Source: Melieria omissa (taxonomy: Eukaryota; Arthropoda; Insecta; Diptera; Ulidiidae). Taken from it: a stretch of DNA of 64,000 nt. Shown here in pieces: positions 51,201 through 63,300 of this stretch. The stretch spans positions 83,689,648 to 83,753,647 of the forward strand of contig OZ020267.1 of assembly GCA_963971225.1 (NCBI GenBank), in the 5' to 3' direction. Position numbers and translations under genes: made by a program. How positions within the stretch are numbered: position 1 is the first letter of the stretch; each line of letters opens with the position of its first letter. Under the pieces are notes generated by a model that saw nothing but the letters and a program-made list of their open reading frames with translations, made no database searches and had not been told where the DNA came from.

Positions 51201-54200
51201 GCTCATTATTCCTGAAGGATAATGAAAAGTTAGGGACCAATATAGAAAGCATAAGACTCTGGCTAAATTTTAAGGGGTCAATTATTAATATGCACTTATG
51301 CATTTGGTGTTGACAAGCATTTTAGTGGTTGCACCCAAGTAGCAATTTTTTCAAAGTCACCGTTCCAAATCGATTTGCTTTCGAACCTTGGGGTATAGAA
51401 GGATGATTGATACCATTATAGAAAGCATACGAGTCTAGCTAAATAATAAGGCATAATATTATTAAAATCCGTTAACGGGTCGAGATTTAACAGCTATAAT
51501 TTCGATCATGCTGCCGGTGGGATATTTTTTTATTTACAAAATTATTGAAAGGTGGTCACTCTGGCTTAATTTTGACGCCATTTTGATTAAAGTGATTGTG
51601 CGTACTTAGGTTCCACAAGCATTTGATTGGTTATATAGATCAGAGGTGCATTCTTTCAATCAGTCGTTGTTGTGACAGCAACGAAGCAACACGTGTGGGG
51701 GCTGCGCGGATTTTTGTTTTGTTTCCTCAAGAAATTCTATGTATGAAAAAAAATTAGATGCTTTTGTTGTTGTAGTTTTTGTTTTGGCGATTGGTTGGCC
51801 TTTCGGCAATGACAAATGGGAACATTATATTTTTTTCACTTATAATTTTAAGGGTCAAGCGAAATGCACAATGTGCTTTCAACTAATTCAATTAATTATT
51901 TAATTATTTATTATTATTTAATTTGTTTGCATTTTTTTGGGCAACTTTAAATGTATTGGTTTTTGCTTTTCCATAAGAAGACTTTGGGCACCCGTGATAT
52001 AGATGTATCATGTGGTCGATATCACTTTTCCACAACGAAATTCTCCTGCATTATTTGAGATAGCGAGAAGATTGACCCCATTTATGAAAGCTCAAAACTC
52101 CAGCTAGGTTTTAAGGTTATTATTTTTTCTATAAACCTAGAATCATCATATTTTACAAGCATTTTATCGATTTTGCAGTAGGCAGCCATTTAATGTCACT
52201 CTTGCGCATCGATCTGTTCATGATTGCCTAATAGTAATCAAATTATTGATTTAATTTGATAAAGCTGCAATCTCTAGCTACATTTTAAGGGGTTTTTTAT
52301 TAACGTAACCCATACCGTTTGGAATCTATAAGCACTTTAGTGGTGAGTGTGTATTTTGTAATAGGCAGTTTTTCAATGTTATCCTTGCGCATCGATATGC
52401 TCATTATTCCTGAAGGATAATGAAAAGTTAGGGACCAATATAGAAAGCATAAGACTCTGGCTAAATTTTAAGGGGTCAATTATTAATATGCACTTATGCA
52501 TTTGGTGTTGACAAGCATTTTAGTGGTTGCACCCAAGTAGCAATTTTTTCAAAGTCACCGTTCCAAATCGATTTGCTTTCGAACCTTGGGGTATAGAAGG
52601 ATGATTGATACCATTATAGAAAGCATACGAGTCTAGCTAAATAATAAGGCATAATATTATTAAAATCCGTTAACGGGTCGAGATTTAACAGCCATAATTT
52701 CGATCATGCTGCCGGTGGGATATTTTTTTATTTACCAAATTATTGAAAGGTGGTCACTCTGGCTTAATTTTGACGCCATTTTGATTAAAGTGATTGTGCG
52801 TACTTAGGTTCCACAAGCATTTGATTGGTTATATAGATCAGAGGTGCATTCTTTCAATCAGTCGTTGTTGTGACAGCAACGAAGCAACACGTGTGGGGGC
52901 TGCGCGGATTTTTGTTTTGTTTCCTCAAGAAATTCTATGTATGAAAAAAAATTAGATGCTTTTGTTGTTGTAGTTTTTGTTTTGGCGATTGGTTGGCCTT
53001 TCGGCAATGACAAATGGGAACATTATATTTTTTTCACTTATAATTTTAAGGGTCAAGCGAAATGCACAATGTGCTTTCAACTAATTCAATTAATTAAATA
53101 ATTTGTTTGCATTTTTTTGGGCAACTTTAAATGTATTGGTTTTTGCTTTTCCATAAGAAGACTTTGGGCACCCCTGATATAGATGTATCATGTGGTCGAT
53201 ATCACTTTTCCACAACGAAATTCTCCTGCATTATTTGAGATAGCGAGAAGATTGACCCCATTTATGAAAGCTCAAAACTCCAGCTAGGTTTTAAGGTTAT
53301 TATTTTTTCTATAAACCTAGAATCATCATATTTTACAAGCATTTTATCGATTTTGCAGTAGGCAGCCATTTAATGTCACTCTTGCGCATCGATCTGTTCA
53401 TGATTGCCTAATAGTAATCAAATTATTGATTTAATTTGATAAAGCTGCAATCTCTAGCTACATTTTAAGGGGTTTTTTATTAACGTAACCCATACCGTTT
53501 GGAATCTATAAGCACTTTAGTGGTGAGTGTGTATTTTGTAATAGGCAGTTTTTCAATGTTATCCTTGCGCATCGATATGCTCATTATTCCTGAAGGATAA
53601 TGAAAAGTTAGGGACCAATATAGAAAGCAGAAGACTCTGGCTAAATTTTAAGGGGTCAATTATTAATATGCACTTATGCATTTGGTGTTGACAAGCATTT
53701 TAGTGGTTGCACCCAAGTAGCAATTTTTTCAAAGTCACCGTTCCAAATCGATTTGCTTTCGAACCTTGGGGTATAGAAGGATGATTGATACCATTATAGA
53801 AAGCATACGAGTCTAGCTAAATAATAAGGCATAATATTATTAAAATCCGTTAACGGGTCGAGATTTAACAGCCATAATTTCGATCATGCTGCCGGTGGGA
53901 TATTTTTTTATTTACCAAATTATTGAAAGATGGTCACTCTGGCTTAATTTTGACGCCATTTTGATTAAAGTGATTGTGCGTACTTAGGTTCCACAAGCAT
54001 TTGATTGGTTATATAGATCAGAGGTGCATTCTTTCAATCAGTCGTTGTTGTGACAGCAACGAAGCAACACGTGTGGGGGCTGCGCGGATTTTTGTTTTGT
54101 TTCCTCAAGAAATTCTATGTATGAAAAAAAATTAGATGCTTTTGTTGTTGTATCAGGTGTACAACTTTGCTTCCGCCGTTTTTTTTCCAAAATTAAAAGC

Positions 54201-54229
54201 TTTATTGCGAAAAAGTGCTTACAGATGTA

Positions 54230-54598
54230 TTATTCAAAGTATTGTCCGTCGCTAGCGACAACTTTCTCCCATCTTTCCGGCAATTTTCGGATCCCGGCTC
54301 GAAAAAAGGAGTCCTCTTTTGACGCTATCCATGAAGCAATCCATTTTTCCAATTCTTCGAAGGATTGAAAATGTTGATCTGCCAGGCCGTGTGCCATCGA
54401 ACGGAATAGGTGGAAGTCAGAAGGGGCGACATCTGGGGAATACGGCGGGTGGGGCAAGACTTCCCATTTCAGCGTTTCCAGGTACTTTTTGACCACTTTT
54501 GCGACGTGAGGCCGAGCATTGTCGTGTTGGAGGATGACTTGGTCATGTCGCTCCTCCATTTTTAAAACGTTGAAACCACTCCCGACACGTTCTTTCAC
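54230..54598 (-). pseudogene. mariner transposase, C-terminal fragment (copy 4)
   Basis: Identical in protein to the other copies, with the same out-of-frame joint to the N-terminal piece. Confidence 0.88.
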
Positions 54599-54722
54599 TC
54601 AGAGCAGCATCACCGTAAGTTTCTGAGAGCATTCGATGCGCTTCAGCTGCATTTTTTTTCGAATTGTAACAGAAAAGTAAAACTTCCCGCAAATGGCGAG
54701 AATTGGGCACATAAACGGACAT
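54543..54722 (-). pseudogene. mariner transposase, N-terminal fragment (copy 4)
   Basis: Identical in protein to the other copies, with its likely start ATG at 54722. Confidence 0.87.
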
Positions 54723-54894
54723 TTTCGAGCGTGAATAATACGAAAACAAGAACAACTGTCACTGAAACGGCAATGACAATTCGTTAGGCACTGTCCACAC
54801 TCACTTTAAAGGCATTACCATCTATGTATTTCAACCAGCCTCAGCCGGTACAGCCACCTATCGGAAAACGGCGGAAGCAAAGTTGTACACCTGA

Positions 54895-57800
54895 TAGTTT
54901 TTGTTTTGGCGATTGGTTGGCCTTTCGGCAATGACAAATGGGAACATTATATTTTTTTCACTTATAATTTTAAGGGTCAAGCGAAATGCACAATGTGCTT
55001 TCAACTAATTCAATTAATTAAATAATTTGTTTGCATTTTTTTGGGCAACTTTAAATGTATTGGTTTTTGCTTTTCCATAAGAAGACTTTGGGCACCCCTG
55101 ATATAGATGTATCATGTGGTCGATATCACTTTTCCACAACGAAATTCTCCTGCATTATTTGAGATAGCGAGAAGATTGACCCCATTTATGAAAGCTCAAA
55201 ACTCCAGCTAGGTTTTAAGGTTATTATTTTTTCTATAAACCTAGAATCATCATATTTTACAAGCATTTTATCGATTTTGCAGTAGGCAGCCATTTAATGT
55301 CACTCTTGCGCATCGATCTGTTCATGATTGCCTAATAGTAATCAAATTATTGATTTAATTTGATAAAGCTGCAATCTCTAGCTACATTTTAAGGGGTTTT
55401 TTATTAACGTAACCCATACCGTTTGGAATCTATAAGCACTTTAGTGGTGAGTGTGTATTTTGTAATAGGCAGTTTTTCAATGTTATCCTTGCGCATCGAT
55501 ATGCTCATTATTCCTGAAGGATAATGAAAAGTTAGGGACCAATATAGAAAGCATAAGACTCTGGCTAAATTTTAAGGGGTCAATTATTAATATGCACTTA
55601 TGCATTTGGTGTTGACAAGCATTTTAGTGGTTGCACCCAAGTAGCAATTTTTTCAAAGTCACCGTTCCAAATCGATTTGCTTTCGAACCTTGGGGTATAG
55701 AAGGATGATTGATGCCATTATAGAAAGCATACGAGTCTAGCTAAATAATAAGGCATAATATTATTAAAATCCGTTAACGGGTCGAGATTTAACAGCCATA
55801 ATTTCGATCATGCTGCCGGTGGGATATTTTTTTATTTACCAAATTATTGAAAGGTGGTCACTCTGGCTTAATTTTGACGCCATTTTGATTAAAGTGATTG
55901 TGCGTACTTAGGTTCCACAAGCATTTGATTGGTTATATAGATCAGAGGTGCATTCTTTCAATCAGTCGTTGTTGTGACAGCAACGAAGCAACACGTGTGG
56001 GGGCTGCGCGGATTTTTGTTTTGTTTCCTCAAGAAATTCTATGTATGAAAAAAAATTAGATGCTTTTGTTGTTGTAGTTTTTGTTTTGGCGATTGGTTGG
56101 CCTTTCGGCAATGACAAATGGGAACATTATATTTTTTTCACTTATAATTTTAAGGGTCAAGCGAAATGCACAATGTGCTTTCAACTAATTCAATTAATTA
56201 AATAATTTGTTTGCATTTTTTTGGGCAACTTTAAATGTATTGGTTTTTGCTTTTCCATAAGAAGACTTTGGGCACCCCTGATATAGATGTATCATGTGGT
56301 CGATATCACTTTTCCACAACGAAATTCTCCTGCATTATTTGAGATAGCGAGAAGATTGACCCCATTTATGAAAGCTCAAAACTCCAGCTAGGTTTTAAGG
56401 TTATTATTTTTTCTATAAACCTAGAATCATCATATTTTACAAGCATTTTATCGATTTTGCAGTAGGCAGCCATTTAATGTCACTCTTGCGCATCGATCTG
56501 TTCATGATTGCCTAATAGTAATCAAATTATTGATTTAATTTGATAAAGCTGCAATCTCTAGCTACATTTTAAGGGGTTTTTTATTAACGTAACCCATACC
56601 GTTTGGAATCTATAAGCACTTTAGTGGTGAGTGTGTATTTTGTAATAGGCAGTTTTTCAATGTTATCCTTGCGCATCGATATGCTCATTATTCCTGAAGG
56701 ATAATGAAAAGTTAGGGACCAATATAGAAAGCATAAGACTCTGGCTAAATTTTAAGGGGTCAATTATTAATATGCACTTATGCATTTGGTGTTGACAAGC
56801 ATTTTAGTGGTTGCACCCAAGTAGCAATTTTTTCAAAGTCACCGTTCCAAATCGATTTGCTTTCGAACCTTGGGGTATAGAAGGATGATTGATACCATTA
56901 TAGAAAGCATACGAGTCTAGCTAAATAATAAGGCATAATATTATTAAAATCCGTTAACGGGTCGAGATTTAACAGCTATAATTTCGATCATGCTGCCGGT
57001 GGGATATTTTTTTATTTACAAAATTATTGAAAGGTGGTCACTCTGGCTTTATTTTGACGCCATTTTGATTAAAGTGATTGTGCGTACTTAGGTTCCACAA
57101 GCATTTGATTGGTTATATAGATCAGAGGTGCATTCTTTCAATCAGTCGTTGTTGTGACAGCAACGAAGCAACACGTGTGGGGGCTGCGCGGATTTTTGTT
57201 TTGTTTCCTCAAGAAATTCTATGTATGAAAAAAAATTAGATGCTTTTGTTGTTGTAGTTTTTGTTTTGGCGATTGGTTGGCCTTTCGGCAATGACAAATG
57301 GGAACATTATATTTTTTTCACTTATAATTTTAAGGGTCAAGCGAAATGCACAATGTGCTTTCAACTAATTCAATTAATTATTTAATTATTTATTATTATT
57401 TAATTTGTTTGCATTTTTTTGGGCAACTTTAAATGTATTGGTTTTTGCTTTTCCATAAGAAGACTTTGGGCACCCCTGATATAGATGTATCATGTGGTCG
57501 ATATCACTTTTCGACAACGAAATTCTCCTGCATTATTTGAGATAGCGAGAAGATTGACCCCATTTATGAAAGCTCAAAACTCCAGCTAGGTTTTAAGGTT
57601 ATTATTTTTTCTATAAACCTAGAATCATCATATTTTACAAGCATTTTATCGATTTTGCAGTAGGCAGCCATTTAATGTCACTCTTGCGCATCGATCTGTT
57701 CATGATTGCCTAATAGTAATCAAATTATTGATTTAATTTGATAAAGCTGCAATCTCTAGCTACATTTTAAGGGGTTTTTTTTTAACGTAACCCATACCGT

Positions 57801-59633
57801 TTGGAATCTATAAGCACTTTAGTGGTGAGTGTGTATTTTGTAATAGGCAGTTTTTCAATGTTATCCTTGCGCATCGATATGCTCATTATTCCTGAAGGAT
57901 AATGAAAAGTTAGGGACCAATATAGAAAGCAGAAGACTCTGGCTAAATTTTAAGGGGTCAATTATTAATATGCACTTATGCATTTGGTGTTGACAAGCAT
58001 TTTAGTGGTTGCACCCAAGTAGCAATTTTTTCAAAGTCACCGTTCCAAATCGATTTGCTTTCGAACCTTGGGGTATAGAAGGATGATTGATACCATTATA
58101 GAAAGCATACGAGTCTAGCTAAATAATAAGGCATAATATTATTAAAATCCGTTAACGGGTCGAGATTTAACAGCCATAATTTCGATCATGCTGCCGGTGG
58201 GATATTTTTTTATTTACCAAATTATTGAAAGGTGGTCACTCTGGCATAATTTTGACGCCATTTTGATTAAAGTGATTGTGCGTACTTAGGTTCCACAAGC
58301 ATTTGATTGGTTATATAGATCAGAGGTGCATTCTTTCAATCAGTCGTTGTTGTGACAGCAACGAAGCAACACGTGTGGGGGCTGCGCGGATTTTTGTTTT
58401 GTTTCCTCAAGAAATTCTATGTATGAAAAAAAATTAGATGCTTTTGTTGTTGTAGTTTTTGTTTTGGCGATTGGTTGGCCTTTCGGCAATGACAAATGGG
58501 AACATTATATTTTTTTCACTTATAATTTGAAGGGTCAAGCGAAATGCACAATGTGCTTTCAACTAATTCAATTAATTAAATAATTTGTTTGCATTTTTTG
58601 GGCAACTTTAAATTTATTGGTTTTTGCTTTTCCATAAGAAGACTTTGGGCACCCCTGATATAGATGTATCATGTGGTCGATATCACTTTTCCACAACGAA
58701 ATTCTCCTGCATTATTTGAGATAGCGAGAAGATTGACCCCATTTATGAAAGCTCAAAACTCCAGCTAGGTTTTAAGGTTATTATTTTTTCTATAAACCTA
58801 GAATCATCATATTTTACAAGCATTTTATCGATTTTGCAGTAGGCAGCCATTTAATGTCACTCTTGCGCATCGATCTGTTCATGATTGCCTAATAGTAATC
58901 AAATTATTGATTTAATTTGATAAAGCTGCAATCTCTAGCTACATTTTAAGGGGTTTTTTATTAACGTAACCCATACCGTTTGGAATCTATAAGCACTTTA
59001 GTGGTGAGTGTGTATTTTGTAATAGGCAGTTTTTCAATGTTATCCTTGCGCATCGATATGCTCATTATTCCTGAAGGATAATGAAAAGTTAGGGACCAAT
59101 ATAGAAAGCATAAGACTCTGGCTAAATTTTAAGGGGTCAATTATTAATATGCACTTATGCATTTGGTGTTGACAAGCATTTTAGTGGTTGCACCCAAGTA
59201 GCAATTTTTTCAAAGTCACCGTTCCAAATCGATTTGCTTTCGAACCTTGGGGTATAGAAGGATGATTGATACCATTATAGAAAGCATACGAGTCTAGCTA
59301 AATAATAAGGCATAATATTATTAAAATCCGTTAACGGGTCGAGATTTAACAGCTATAATTTCGATCATGCTGCCGGTGGGATATTTTTTTATTTACAAAA
59401 TTATTGAAAGGTGGTCACTCTGGCTTAATTTTGACGCCATTTTGATTAAAGTGATTGTGCGTACTTAGGTTCCACAAGCATTTGATTGGTTATATAGATC
59501 AGAGGTGCATTCTTTCAATCAGTCGTTGTTGTGACAGCAACGAAGCAACACGTGTGGGGGCTGCGCGGATTTTTGTTTTGTTTCCTCAAGAAATTCTATG
59601 TATGAAAAAAAATTAGATGCTTTTGTTGTTGTA
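54895..59633 (+). repeat. Satellite segment, 4 units (copy of 698-5436)
   Basis: Units 54897, 56077, 57257 and 58455 match units 700, 1880, 3060 and 4258 in order, in length (1180, 1180, 1198, 1179) and in private variants: gatgcc near 55712, ctttatttt near 57050, tcgacaacg near 57513, the long T-run near 57776 and the missing T near 58598. Confidence 0.95.
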
Positions 59634-59710
59634 TCAGGTGTACAACTTTGCTTCCGCCGTTTTTTTTCCAAAATTAAAAGCTTTATTGCGAAAAAGTGCT
59701 TACAGATGTA

Positions 59711-60079
59711 TTATTCAAAGTATTGTCCGTCGCTAGCGACAACTTTCTCCCATCTTTCCGGCAATTTTCGGATCCCGGCTCGAAAAAAGGAGTCCTCTTT
59801 TGACGCTATCCATGAAGCAATCCATTTTTCCAATTCTTCGAAGGATTGAAAATGTTGATCTGCCAGGCCGTGTGCCATCGAACGGAATAGGTGGAAGTCA
59901 GAAGGGGCGACATCTGGGGAATACGGCGGGTGGGGCAAGACTTCCCATTTCAGCGTTTCCAGGTACTTTTTGACCACTTTTGCGACGTGAGGCCGAGCAT
60001 TGTCGTGTTGGAGGATGACTTGGTCATGTCGCTCCTCCATTTTTAAAACGTTGAAACCACTCCCGACACGTTCTTTCAC
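59711..60079 (-). pseudogene. mariner transposase, C-terminal fragment (copy 5)
   Basis: Identical in protein to the other copies. That five copies share every residue although the gene is dead points to homogenisation or very recent amplification, not selection. Confidence 0.88.
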
Positions 60080-60203
60080 TCAGAGCAGCATCACCGTAAG
60101 TTTCTGAGAGCATTCGATGCGCTTCAGCTGCATTTTTTTTCGAATTGTAACAGAAAAGTAAAACTTCCCGCAAATGGCGAGAATTGGGCACATAAACGGA
60201 CAT
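60024..60203 (-). pseudogene. mariner transposase, N-terminal fragment (copy 5)
   Basis: Identical in protein to the other copies, with its likely start ATG at 60203. Confidence 0.87.
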
Positions 60204-60375
60204 TTTCGAGCGTGAATAATACGAAAACAAGAACAACTGTCACTGAAACGGCAATGACAATTCGTTAGGCACTGTCCACACTCACTTTAAAGGCATTACC
60301 ATCTATGTATTTCAACCAGCCTCAGCCGGTACAGCCACCTATCGGAAAACGGCGGAAGCAAAGTTGTACACCTGA

Positions 60376-63300
60376 TAGTTTTTGTTTTGGCGATTGGTTG
60401 GCCTTTCGGCAATGACAAATGGGAACATTATATTTTTTTCACTTATAATTTTAAGGGTCAAGCGAAATGCACAATGTGCTTTCAACTAATTCAATTAATT
60501 AAATAATTTGTTTGCATTTTTTTGGGCAACTTTAAATGTATTGGTTTTTGCTTTTCCATAAGAAGACTTTGGGCACCCCTGATATAGATGTATCATGTGG
60601 TCGATATCACTTTTCCACAACGAAATTCTCCTGCATTATTTGAGATAGCGAGAAGATTGACCCCATTTATGAAAGCTCAAAACTCCAGCTAGGTTTTAAG
60701 GTTATTATTTTTTCTATAAACCTAGAATCATCATATTTTACAAGCATTTTATCGATTTTGCAGTAGGCAGCCATTTAATGTCACTCTTGCGCATCGATCT
60801 GTTCATGATTGCCTAATAGTAATCAAATTATTGATTTAATTTGATAAAGCTGCAATCTCTAGCTACATTTTAAGGGGTTTTTTATTAACGTAACCCATAC
60901 CGTTTGGAATCTATAAGCACTTTAGTGGTGAGTGTGTATTTTGTAATAGGCAGTTTTTCAATGTTATCCTTGCGCATCGATATGCTCATTATTCCTGAAG
61001 GATAATGAAAAGTTAGGGACCAATATAGAAAGCATAAGACTCTGGCTAAATTTTAAGGGGTCAATTATTAATATGCACTTATGCATTTGGTGTTGACAAG
61101 CATTTTAGTGGTTGCACCCAAGTAGCAATTTTTTCAAAGTCACCGTTCCAAATCGATTTGCTTTCGAACCTTGGGGTATAGAAGGATGATTGATACCATT
61201 ATAGAAAGCATACGAGTCTAGCTAAATAATAAGGCATAATATTATTAAAATCCGTTAACGGGTCGAGATTTAACAGCCATAATTTCGATCATGCTGCCGG
61301 TGGGATATTTTTTTATTTACCAAATTATTGAAACGTGGTCACTCTGGCTTAATTTTGACGCCATTTTGATTAAAGTGATTGTGCGTACTTAGGTTCCACA
61401 AGCATTTGATTGGTTATATAGATCAGAGGTGCATTCTTTCAATCAGTCGTTGTTGTGACAGCAACGAAGCAACACGTGTGGGGGCTGCGCGGATTTTTGT
61501 TTTGTTTCCTCAAGAAATTCTATGTATGAAAAAAAATTAGATGCTTTTGTTGTTGTAGTTTTTGTTTTGGCGATTGGTTGGCCTTTCGGCAATGACAAAT
61601 GGGAACATTATATTTTTTTCACTTATAATTTTAAGGGTCAAGCGAAATGCACAATGTGCTTTCAACTAATTCAATTAATTATTTAATTATTTATTATTAT
61701 TTAATTTGTTTGCATTTTTTTGGGCAACTTTAAATGTATTGGTTTTTGCTTTTCCATAAGAAGACTTTGGGCACCCCTGATATAGATGTATCATGTGGTC
61801 GATATCACTTTTCCACAACGAAATTCTCCTGCATTATTTGAGATAGCGAGAAGATTGACCCCATTTATGAAAGCTCAAAACTCCAGCTAGGTTTTAAGGT
61901 TATTATTTTTTCTATAAACCTAGAATCATCATATTTTACAAGCATTTTATCGATTTTGCAGTAGGCAGCCATTTAATGTCACTCTTGCGCATCGATCTGT
62001 TCATGATTGCCTAATAGTAATCAAATTATTGATTTAATTTGATAAAGCTGCAATCTCTAGCTACATTTTAAGGGGTTTTTTATTAACGTAACCCATACCG
62101 TTTGGAATCTATAAGCACTTTAGTGGTGAGTGTGTATTTTGTAATAGGCAGTTTTTCAATGTTATCCTTGCGCATCGATATGCTCATTATTCCTGAAGGA
62201 TAATGAAAAGTTAGGGACCAATATAGAAAGCATAAGACTCTGGCTAAATTTTAAGGGGTCAATTATTAATATGCACTTATGCATTTGGTGTTGACAAGCA
62301 TTTTAGTGGTTGCACCCAAGTAGCAATTTTTTCAAAGTCACCGTTCCAAATCGATTTGCTTTCGAACCTTGGGGTATAGAAGGATGATTGATACCATTAT
62401 AGAAAGCATACGAGTCTAGCTAAATAATAAGGCATAATATTATTAAAATCCGTTAACGGGTCGAGATTTAACAGCCATAATTTCGATCATGCTGCCGGTG
62501 GGATATTTTTTTATTTACCAAATTATTGAAAGGTGGTCACTCTGGCATAATTTTGACGCCATTTTGATTAAAGTGATTGTGCGTACTTAGGTTCCACAAG
62601 CATTTGATTGGTTATATAGATCAGAGGTGCATTCTTTCAATCAGTCGTTGTTGTGACAGCAACGAAGCAACACGTGTGGGGGCTGCGCGGATTTTTGTTT
62701 TGTTTCCTCAAGAAATTCTATGTATGAAAAAAAATTAGATGCTTTTGTTGTTGTAGTTTTTGTTTTGGCGATTGGTTGGCCTTTCGGCAATGACAAATGG
62801 GAACATTATATTTTTGTCACTAATAATTTTAAGGGTCAAGCGAAATGCACAATGTGCTTTCAACTAATTCAATTAATTAAATAATTTGTTTGCATTTTTT
62901 TGGGCAACTTTAAATGTATTGGTTTTTGCTTTTCCATAAGAAGACTTTGGGCACCCCTGATATAGATGTATCATGTGGTCGATATCACTTTTCCACAACG
63001 AAATTCTCCTGCATTATTTGAGATAGCGAGAAGATTGACCCCATTTATGAAAGCTGAAAACTCCAGCTAGGTTTTAAGGTTATTATTTTTTCTATAAACC
63101 TAGAATCATCATATTTTACAAGCATTTTATCGATTTTGCAGTAGGCAGCCATTTAATGTCACTCTTGCGCATCGATCTGTTCATGATTGCCTAATAGTAA
63201 TCAAATTATTGATTTAATTTGATAAAGCTGCAATCTCTAGCTACATTTTAAGGGGTTTTTTATTAACGTAACCCATACCGTTTGGAATCTATAAGCACTT

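Larger units (their letters stand above)
8103..54152 (+). repeat. Satellite segment, 39 units without mariner
   Basis: About 46 kb of uninterrupted satellite, 39 units from 8105 to 52973. It holds nine of the twelve 1,198-bp units, the single 1,047-bp deletion unit at 22319, and one 1,179-bp unit at 42300 (one base lost and one changed in the T-run near 42797). Every unit has an intact, unoccupied TA at the position where mariner sits elsewhere. Local blocks of 2, 4 and 5 or more units are repeated and are listed separately. I see no gene, RNA gene or other transposon here. Confidence 0.95.
54153..54894 (-). mobile_element. mariner copy 4, internally deleted, 742 bp
   Basis: Inverted repeats at 54153-54182 and 54865-54894, with TA at 54151-54152 and 54895-54896. 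It is the counterpart of copy 1 in the long-range duplication. The unit upstream (52973) has private marks (agcagaagact near 53627, gaaagatgg near 53927), so its left flank differs from those of copies 2 and 5. Confidence 0.96.
59634..60375 (-). mobile_element. mariner copy 5, internally deleted, 742 bp
   Basis: Inverted repeats at 59634-59663 and 60346-60375, with TA at 59632-59633 and 60376-60377. It is the counterpart of copy 2 at an offset of 54,197. It is followed by a single gaaacgtgg-type unit and then a mariner-free unit, where the left copy has a second mariner. Confidence 0.96.

Noticed and set aside
8103..54152. Host genes hidden in the mariner-free stretch
   Set aside because: The stretch is satellite throughout with no long open frame in the unit. 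Near-identical copies give nothing that looks like exons.
1..60375. Five independent mariner insertions
   Set aside because: Same TA, same orientation, same deletion, and matching flanks at fixed offsets.
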